NCBI GenBank assembly: GCA_023395775.1
Contig: JAEWYA010000156.1
Coordinates: 1-10,873, forward strand
Length of the DNA: 10,873 nt
Source of the DNA: Bacillota bacterium
GTDB taxonomy: Bacteria; Bacillota; Clostridia; Oscillospirales; Oscillospiraceae
Reading direction: 5' to 3'
In this document: positions 5,901 through 10,873 of the stretch, one piece after another
Numbering within the stretch: the stretch's first letter is position 1
Layout of the letters: each line of letters starts with the position of its first letter
The notes under the pieces: model-generated
The model's database searches: none
What the model was told of the DNA's origin: nothing
The model's input: the letters and a program-made list of their open reading frames with translations, nothing else
Translations under genes and position numbers: made by a program

Positions 5901-8665
5901 TCCGTCGTATCGCTGTCTGATACGGAAGGCTCTGTTGTTTCTGTCGCCCATGCAAAGTTGCCCTCTACATTAGATGTTCCGCCGGAAAGTATGGAGTCCG
6001 CAAGCGTCTGCCCATAGGTAATTGCCGAAGCAGCAGGTGCAGCGGTACAATTGGGGTCCTTTTTTCCCACCGTAATGGTGACATAAATATTGGTAATGAT
6101 ATTGTAATTGGCCGTGTCATCCGGCGTATACTTGACAGTGAAGTTATGGTCTCCTAATTCTCCTACGTCGGTGGTTTCTGAGCCTTCCCATGAAAAACCC
6201 TCCGGTAGCACCACGTCTTCCAGCGTATCGCCCCAGGCTGCCATAAGTCCGGTGGGTGCGGTGTAATCCGGATCACCTTTCGCCGTTGCGGCAGAGTTGC
6301 TTGAGCTGATGTTTCCCGTGCAGTTTTCCGCAGCAACTGTTACATTAATAACCTTGCCCAAGTCAGCCGCAACGAGACTATAGGTACTGCCTGTTGCTCC
6401 GGATATATTTAAGCCTTCCCTTGTCCATTGGTAGGAAATTGTTCCAAGACTACAACTCGGATCAGCAGTCATTCCGCTCGTGTTCACGTTGAGGTTCTGA
6501 CCACACTTGAACGTCCCAGTGATGGAAACAGATCCGCCCAGAGTTGCTTTTTCCGTCGTTACGGAAAGCGCTGGACTTGATGAGGAAACTTTCAAAGTAT
6601 CAGTCCCCGCCATTCTTGCATAAAAGCTGTAGGCTGTGTTAGGTTCAAGATCAGTAAAGGTCGTGCCGCTCTGCCAGGTATATGTGTCAGTACTATATTC
6701 CGCGCCCGTGATAGCGTTAAGCGTGACGGTAGTTTCCGTTTTGGATGCCATTGTCGGGGCCGAAGGTGCAACCTGTAGGGCCTTTACAGTTAAAGTCTTC
6801 TCGCCGAAAAGGCCTGAACCGTCTTGCGCCGTTGCACGAACTGTGACAGTGCCTGAGCCGGTGAGTGTTACTAAACCGGTTGTTGAAACAGATGCGATAC
6901 CGGAACCCGAGGATATGCTCCAAGTAATATCCTGCTTAGCCTCGGTTGGAGACACGGTTGCAGACATTTGCGTGGTATCACCTATCGCAACGTTAGTTTC
7001 TGAGGCGTTTACTATTATGCCGGTTACGATATTTTGTAGAACTGGAAGCACAAGCTCGCCGAAAACGCCAGAACCGTCCTGCGCCGTAGCCCGGATCGTT
7101 GCTTTTCCACTTCCCCATGATGGATCAACAACACCGCTTGTTCTCAGCATGTTCCCAGCATCTACACTGCCTTCACCGGCTTGTGTCGACATGGTTACCG
7201 TCCATGTGACGTTTTGATTTGTGGTATTTGAAGGCTGAAAGCTATAGTGCAGCTGGAGGCTACCGTTCTTTCCGATACAGGTTGCCCCGTTTTCTCCTGT
7301 AACCGTAATGCCTGTTGCCAAAACGTTTCCTGCTGTAAGCGTAACCGTATAGGGAGCAGATTCAGCCGCGCCGTCATAGGCTGTAAACCGAAGCGTGGTG
7401 GTTCCCGCAGTCTTAGGTGTAAAAGAATAATTTTCGTCTACCGGAACCGCAGTACTGCTTCCGTTGGTGTATACCCTGTAGGTAAGTGTATTTTCGTCTA
7501 TATCCGTGAAAATATCCGATAGTTTGAGGGTATAAGCGCTATTCACGGATACCGAAACACTATCCGTTGACGATACGCCGGATTTGAGCGTCGGGGCCGT
7601 GTTCGCCGAACCCGTCACCGTGAGGCTGATGCTTATCGGCGTACTTGCATAGTCGGAGTAGTCGCCAGAGCATATCTCTTCGTTATATATGAGCAGCGTA
7701 TAAGAACCCGCCATTATGTCCGCAGAAATCGGTATTGATAAGGTTCCGCTGGCATCCGCGCTCAGCTTGGCATAATACTTGACCATGCTATCTGCATTAC
7801 TCACGAGAACGCAGGAAACATATTTCCCGTCTCCTGTCTGTGCGCCGCTGAAGTTAAGTCCGATAGAGCTGCCCTGCGCCTTGGTCAGATTGGTCGGAGC
7901 GTCGGCAATGGTAAGGCCAAGGCTCGAGTCGAGTATAGTGAACTTGACTTCACTGCTGAGTGCGACCGAATTTATTGTGCCCACTGTCGTATCTTTGGCG
8001 CCCGATATTGGAGCGGCGTACAGCACTTTTGAAAGATCAAGCGCGGTACCGGGGCGAACACAGTTTGCCTGTGCAATGGGAGGGCCATAGTCGTTTACAA
8101 CACCGGAGGATACTGTGCGGGCGTTGCCGTATGCAGTCATTGTGCGCAGAACCCACGCTCCATCAGTAAGGTCAAGCACACTCGAAGAGATCGTCGATGC
8201 CTCCGTTGCACTCAGCGCCCAAATCTTTTGATTGGTCGGCTGCGTGCCGGAGACCTCGTCCAACGTCAGGCCGACCATGAGAGCTTGTTCGCGGGAATCA
8301 TAAGAATTCGGCAGGTTGTTGATAAACGACTGCAGTGTGCTGCCCGAATAAGAAGTTGAATAGGTCTTATCGGCATCCAAAAACGCGGAAGACCCCATCG
8401 ACCCCTTTGCGAGTAGCGTTACATATTCACTGCCCTTGTCGATGCCAGTTCCGTTGAAACCCACCACATACCATCGCTGGCCACCAAAGCCGATCTGCGT
8501 TGTGCTGGACGCAAGCGTACTTCCAGAACCAACTCCGATGGATGAGGTTGACATCCCGTAGGGAAGTGTTGCTGCTCTTGCGGTTATCGACAATCCCGGC
8601 AGCAGGCTGGCGATAAGTGCCAGCGTCAACGAAAGAGAGATGATTTTTTCTTTTGTTTTTCGCAT
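2909..8665 (-). CDS. Giant secreted SLH-domain surface protein with Ig-like and fibronectin-like modules
   Basis: A 1918-residue cell-surface protein, probably held on the wall by SLH binding to secondary cell-wall polymer. The signal peptide (1-31) ends at ARA, before A32. Residues about 35-250 form a head like the DUF6273-type domain of clostridial surface proteins (WYVVGF 65-70, WVLR 171-174, VRPG 203-206). Ig-like modules then follow, including two Big_2-like ones (about 448-542 and 547-628, both with RATAQDGSG). Next come a fibronectin-like and a KCGQ-type module (633-795), two near-identical 80-residue repeats (875-1027) and a second KCGQ plus fibronectin-like pair (1124-1284). An atrophied-Ig-like module (1441-1531), a Ser-rich linker (1534-1547), a beta-rich domain and three SLH repeats (1756-1806, 1810-1850, 1864-1912, the last with TRAQ) end the protein. 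Start: AAGGAG at 8675-8680, 9 nt upstream. No catalytic motif is visible. Adhesin or S-layer-associated function is inferred. Confidence 0.92.
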   Translation of the reverse strand: MRKTKEKIISLSLTLALIASLLPGLSITARAATLPYGMSTSSIGVGSGSTLASSTTQIGFGGQRWYVVGFNGTGIDKGSEYVTLLAKGSMGSSAFLDADKTYSTSYSGSTLQSFINNLPNSYDSREQALMVGLTLDEVSGTQPTNQKIWALSATEASTISSSVLDLTDGAWVLRTMTAYGNARTVSSGVVNDYGPPIAQANCVRPGTALDLSKVLYAAPISGAKDTTVGTINSVALSSEVKFTILDSSLGLTIADAPTNLTKAQGSSIGLNFSGAQTGDGKYVSCVLVSNADSMVKYYAKLSADASGTLSIPISADIMAGSYTLLIYNEEICSGDYSDYASTPISISLTVTGSANTAPTLKSGVSSTDSVSVSVNSAYTLKLSDIFTDIDENTLTYRVYTNGSSTAVPVDENYSFTPKTAGTTTLRFTAYDGAAESAPYTVTLTAGNVLATGITVTGENGATCIGKNGSLQLHYSFQPSNTTNQNVTWTVTMSTQAGEGSVDAGNMLRTSGVVDPSWGSGKATIRATAQDGSGVFGELVLPVLQNIVTGIIVNASETNVAIGDTTQMSATVSPTEAKQDITWSISSGSGIASVSTTGLVTLTGSGTVTVRATAQDGSGLFGEKTLTVKALQVAPSAPTMASKTETTVTLNAITGAEYSTDTYTWQSGTTFTDLEPNTAYSFYARMAGTDTLKVSSSSPALSVTTEKATLGGSVSITGTFKCGQNLNVNTSGMTADPSCSLGTISYQWTREGLNISGATGSTYSLVAADLGKVINVTVAAENCTGNISSSNSAATAKGDPDYTAPTGLMAAWGDTLEDVVLPEGFSWEGSETTDVGELGDHNFTVKYTPDDTANYNIITNIYVTITVGKKDPNCTAAPAASAITYGQTLADSILSGGTSNVEGNFAWATETTEPSVSDSDTTEYSVTFTPTDTEHYNAINVPVKLTVNKAMSFITSAPAASAITYGQMLSESILSGGSGSVAGSFAWTDGATKPSVSDSNTTAYSVTFTPIDNNYAPSTTTVTLVVNKSTFSVAAPTNGIVTDGETNTFSFTVVSGYEMLPLYEYTANGTTWIALSASNATLIDSTITISVGNISGTVQVRVKESGDHSAGTVLTSSAFTGSIEGTVTISGTAKCGQMLTANVIGAQSDAIFSYQWERSVGGITSNIGTGSTYTLSADDIGATITVTATATNYDVTLKSAATEAVVEASVPAAPSAPTAATVGTDSITLNPITNAEYSKDGIIWQDSPTFGELSTATSYTFYARIKETGGQSASENSSVATIYTRPAAPDASDAIINYANETISFGTAYEMNTASTFDGLTIVTGDNISNYVDSCIYIRQKAVVNGTPESTATAIAVPARSTTAPTISNVSGTLSSGFTVAATVTVTESGTFVYRVDNGAWQTSNVFAGLGIGTAHTFEAAYAATASAFHSASDSEAKTWVSSDFTAAQIATLITTINAPTKDTTSMTLPTVPSGFTVVIKHVSPDATVLAISGTITPPSAETTVKVVLTVTKTSDSTTADTAEISVIIPAKTVSNSGSGSSSSSTTANAVSVPISSNTGTANVSASVSGSTATISAANSQLSTIASASKDTGTITVDVSGLKVNAATIPSKVVSAVQRAEGSEGLAVALPTGTVALDKPALAFVEDKGDMKFSVETVNNSKLTDSQKATLGSQAGSATVVDVNVYAGSSKVSTFGDGKITVSVPYTLKSGENSDSITVWFINDNGSIEPKTASYSNGKVTFTTEHLSQYLIVNFPFADVAESAWCYGSVAYAYNNGLFDGTSATGFSPNATANRQMIWMVLARMDGKTPANMAEAKAWAVENGISDGSNPTGTITRQQMAAILYRYAQHKGYDTTQGGMAIREFSDYGSISTYAQSALAWAVNAELVQGSHNQVMPFGDATRAQVATILQRFSQNLAK
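5627..6043 (-). repeat. Tandem 80-codon repeat inside the surface-protein gene
   Basis: Residues 875-938 (nt 5852-6043) and 955-1013 (nt 5627-5803) share blocks such as APAASAITYGQ, SILSGG, PSVSDS, YSVTFTP. The period is 80 residues (240 bp). The modules resemble the MBG/YDG-type beta repeats of bacterial surface proteins. DNA similarity is also visible (for example gtgattgcagaagc against gtaattgccgaagc), so unequal recombination could change the copy number. Confidence 0.85.
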
Positions 8666-8674
8666 TGCAGTTTT

Positions 8675-8680
8675 CTCCTT
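8675..8680 (-). promoter_or_regulatory. Ribosome binding site of the surface-protein gene
   Basis: AAGGAG with 9 nt spacing to the ATG at 8665 supports that start. It lies within the 16-nt gap after the stop of the 87-codon gene, so no separate promoter fits between the two genes. Confidence 0.85.
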
Positions 8681-8681
8681 T

Positions 8682-8945
8682 TTATGATTCTAAAAACTCA
8701 CTGAAGTCCAGAATAAATTCGGCAATGGTGAGGGAATTCTCGTCTTCGCTCTGCGGGTCGTCCCGCGTGTGCAGAAGGGCCATCAGGCTTTCAAGCGACT
8801 GCGGCCGCAGAACCAGCGCCCGCAGGATTTTGGCCTGCCGCGCGTCTTGGGCAAAGCGGACGCATCCGTTCAGCACAAGGCCGGTTTGATAGCCCTGTTC
8901 AATTAGCGTCACGTCAGGTTTCAGAATCAGCATGGTTTTATCCAT
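8682..8945 (-). CDS. Small 87-residue protein, PqqD-like (winged-helix/RRE-type fold suspected)
   Basis: The start at 8945 is set by a perfect AGGAGG (8953-8958) at 7 nt. A longer reading from 9107 overlaps the regulator gene and is rejected. The protein begins MDKTMLILKPDVTLIEQGYQ, followed by TGLVLNG, then a helical stretch AKILRALVLRPQSLESLMALL (split here as AKILRALVL and RPQSLESLMALL) and an acidic C-terminal helix ending FLES. An N-terminal beta hairpin with LKPDV, an ILRAL helix and a SLESLMALL helix is the layout of PqqD-like proteins, which often act as peptide-recognition partners in RiPP pathways. No signal peptide or membrane segment is visible, so it is cytoplasmic. It lies 11 nt after the regulator and 16 nt before the surface-protein gene. 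No radical SAM or RiPP enzyme is in the window, so the role is open. Confidence 0.8.
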   Translation of the reverse strand: MDKTMLILKPDVTLIEQGYQTGLVLNGCVRFAQDARQAKILRALVLRPQSLESLMALLHTRDDPQSEDENSLTIAEFILDFSEFLES

Positions 8946-8952
8946 CGCGCGT

Positions 8953-8958
8953 CCTCCT
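8953..8958 (-). promoter_or_regulatory. Ribosome binding site overlapping the regulator stop codon
   Basis: AGGAGG of the 87-codon gene overlaps the TAG stop of the LuxR regulator (8957-8959) by two bases. This geometry favours translational coupling and fixes the small gene's start at 8945. Confidence 0.85.
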
Positions 8959-10873
8959 ATATCAGCCGCAGCTTTTCGGCCGCGGCCCTGGCCTCGCTTC
9001 TTCGGCTCACGCCCAGCTTCTGCAAAATGCGGCTGACGTGGGTCTTCACCGTCGGCAGCTTGATGCCCAGTATCTCCCCAATCTCCTGATTGCTCAGATT
9101 CTGACAAAGCAGCTTCAAAACCTGCGTCTCCGCCGCCGACAGCGGCTCCACGGGCTGTACCTCCCGCTTCAAAAACCGGGGATACTCCACCGCCTGCGCC
9201 CGCGCGGCGGAGGTCAGTCTGTCAAGATACGCCGCGTCGGCGTCCCAGCCGCACAAACCCAGCAGCGGCAGAATTGCCGCGCCGTACTGCGCCACGGGCC
9301 AGATGAATTGATATTCGTGGCAGGTGTCCAGCGCCTCGCAAAGCTCTATCTTCCATTCCGCGTCACCCGCGCGCTCCATGCACAGCGCCGAGAGCAGCCG
9401 GATGTGGATGCCGTCCATCACCCGTCCGCAGTGCTCGCAATAAGGCTTTAGCCGTGCCAGAAGGAGCAGTGCATCGCTGTAGTCGCCCTCAAGAATCTGC
9501 ACCATCGCCCGCGTCAGATACTGGTAGCGCCACATGGCCCACAGCCGCGCATCGTTTTTTGGCACCCTTTCCCGCAGCCATGCCCGGGCGGCGTCCGTAT
9601 CGCCCAGCCGGAGGTGGATGCGGCAGAGCATCGCGTCGATGTTGGGCAGGAAGCGCGCCTGCCCGGTGTCGAGAAATTTTTTGCGCAGACTCTCGATGGC
9701 CTCCAGCGCCGCCCGCGCCTTGCCTTGGGATACCTGCACCCGTGCCAGCAGGCCCACCACGGCAAACTCGATGTCCGATGTACCCCGCGCCTGAATCTCG
9801 CCCAGACGCGACATGAGGGTAAGCAGGCGTTTCGATACGTCCTCGCCCTTTTCAAACTTGCTCTCGCAGATCGCGCAGTCGGCAAGTCCCACGCCGTCCC
9901 GGCCCAGCACGGTTTCCACCGGCTTTTTCATGGCAGCGTACAGTAGGTCGTCCTTTTTCGACCACTCGCAAAAGTCCTTGCCGCCGTTCATGATGCTGGG
10001 CAGGGTGCTGGTGACGGAAAACGCCGGCACCTTGAGCTGCTTGTCCGTCATGACCCGGAACACGCTGCCGATGACCTCGATCAGTCCCTTGCTCCCCCGC
10101 TGGGGCAGGGCAATATCCAGATATGCCAGCTTACCCTGCACGGTTTTGTACGCGGAATCGGTCTTTTTGAGTCGTGCGGCATAATCCTGCAGCGCGGCGT
10201 ACCACCGCTCGGAGGCCTCGTAATCCAGGCACAGGGAGGTCAACATGCTCATGCCGCACATCAGCGCCGGAGATTTCAGAATGTCCTCGTCCGGCAGAGC
10301 GAAATAGTAGTTTTGCAACTCGTGGTAGCGCCCCACGCCGGGGTGCTGCTCCGCGTTTTTCACCAGCAGCGCGGACACCTTGCTCTGCTCTCCCGCAAGG
10401 GAGTAGCATTCCAGCGCTCTGTCCAGCTCGTCGTGCAGCTCGTAATAAAGCGCCGCGCGGCTGTACAAGCTGCGCTGCTCCGCGTCGGTGAGCTTCTGGT
10501 GCAGCTCCCACATCAGAAACACCCGAAAGATGGGCCAGAAATGATAGGTGTCCAGTCCGTCAAACAAAAGCATGGTGGTGTCTCGCTGGATGCTGCCCAG
10601 CAGCTCCCCCGCCCGGGGGTCGCCGCTGACCATTTTCGCAAGCTCCAGATGGAAGCTCTCAAACGGCGCAAGGCTCACAAGAAGTTGCTGAAGCGGCGCG
10701 TCGAAGCGGTGATAGACCGCCTCGTCAAAGTAAAGGAACAGCTCGCGCTTGGCCGAATTCAGGATGTCCTCGCTGTATGCCCCGCCGTTCTTGAGCTTGC
10801 GGCAGAGGATATCCATGGCGATGGGATAACCTTTAAAATCCCGCTGAATGGCGCTCATATCACCGGGGCTGAC
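8957..10873 (-). CDS. LuxR-family regulator, MalT/LAL type, C-terminal part
   Basis: The frame is open to the window edge (five codons, VSPGD, precede the first internal ATG at 10858), so the true start lies outside. About 638 residues are visible. The first stretch (QRDFKGYPIAMDIL) matches the region right after the ATPase domain of MalT-type large LuxR regulators, so the Walker motifs are expected beyond the edge. A long helical, TPR-like middle follows (for example ALECYSLAGEQSKVSALL), fitting a signal-sensing repeat domain. The last 64 residues are a LuxR helix-turn-helix: LSAAETQVLKLLCQ, LSNQEIGEILGI, TVKTHVSRILQKLGV. It is predicted to be an ATP-dependent transcription activator of the downstream genes, with unknown ligand. 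The gene is clearly more GC-rich than the surface-protein gene. Confidence 0.93.
   Translation of the reverse strand, partial: VSPGDMSAIQRDFKGYPIAMDILCRKLKNGGAYSEDILNSAKRELFLYFDEAVYHRFDAPLQQLLVSLAPFESFHLELAKMVSGDPRAGELLGSIQRDTTMLLFDGLDTYHFWPIFRVFLMWELHQKLTDAEQRSLYSRAALYYELHDELDRALECYSLAGEQSKVSALLVKNAEQHPGVGRYHELQNYYFALPDEDILKSPALMCGMSMLTSLCLDYEASERWYAALQDYAARLKKTDSAYKTVQGKLAYLDIALPQRGSKGLIEVIGSVFRVMTDKQLKVPAFSVTSTLPSIMNGGKDFCEWSKKDDLLYAAMKKPVETVLGRDGVGLADCAICESKFEKGEDVSKRLLTLMSRLGEIQARGTSDIEFAVVGLLARVQVSQGKARAALEAIESLRKKFLDTGQARFLPNIDAMLCRIHLRLGDTDAARAWLRERVPKNDARLWAMWRYQYLTRAMVQILEGDYSDALLLLARLKPYCEHCGRVMDGIHIRLLSALCMERAGDAEWKIELCEALDTCHEYQFIWPVAQYGAAILPLLGLCGWDADAAYLDRLTSAARAQAVEYPRFLKREVQPVEPLSAAETQVLKLLCQNLSNQEIGEILGIKLPTVKTHVSRILQKLGVSRRSEARAAAEKLRLI

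Noticed and set aside
2909..8665. Diversity-generating retroelement target (lectin-like head, surface protein)
   Set aside because: No reverse transcriptase, template repeat or variable repeat is seen in the window, and the lectin-like part is N-terminal rather than at the C-terminus.
8682..9107. Longer 141-residue version of the small protein
   Set aside because: The extra 54 residues are antisense-free but out of frame over the regulator's helix-turn-helix, low in complexity (G/R-rich), and the internal ATG at 8945 has a perfect ribosome binding site.

Overview
The window looks like an accessory region from an anaerobic Firmicute of the class Clostridia. The evidence is strong AGGAGG-type ribosome binding sites, a giant secreted protein with S-layer homology (SLH) repeats and bacterial Ig-like domains, a MalT-type LuxR regulator, and IS66 and IS30-family transposases of clostridial type. 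The genus cannot be read from the sequence. All genes supported here lie on the minus strand, so the biological reading direction is from the right edge to the left edge.

Right part (10873 to 2909): a compact three-gene cluster. It starts with a large LuxR-family regulator whose N-terminal ATPase part lies beyond the window edge. It is followed after 11 nt by an 87-residue protein with a PqqD-like look, and after another 16 nt by a 1918-residue secreted surface protein. That protein has a signal peptide, a lectin/DUF6273-like head, many Ig-like and fibronectin-like modules and three C-terminal SLH repeats. The spacing implies one transcript. The likely picture is a regulator controlling a cell-wall-anchored adhesin or S-layer-associated protein, with a small protein of unknown role between them. 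A 38-bp perfect palindrome and two smaller hairpins follow the surface-protein gene and probably end the transcript.

Left part (2731 to 172): a complete, apparently intact IS66-family insertion sequence. It has tnpA, tnpB and tnpC, 13-bp perfect terminal inverted repeats (180-192 and 2711-2723) and an exact 8-bp target duplication ACTTGTTC (172-179 and 2724-2731). Just inside its right end is a promoter whose predicted start falls inside a 16-bp inverted repeat lying directly in front of the tnpA ribosome binding site. This arrangement could silence transposase mRNA made by read-through from outside.

Left edge (1 to 171): the first 35 codons of an IS30-like transposase that continues out of the window. 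When the IS66 element is removed and one target copy kept, a plausible promoter for this transposase is restored. IS66 therefore seems to have landed in the promoter or end region of an older IS30-like element.

The regulator gene is clearly more GC-rich than the surface-protein gene (about 70% in 9601-9660 against about 45% in 5521-5580, counted by hand). This suggests different histories for neighbouring genes of the same operon.
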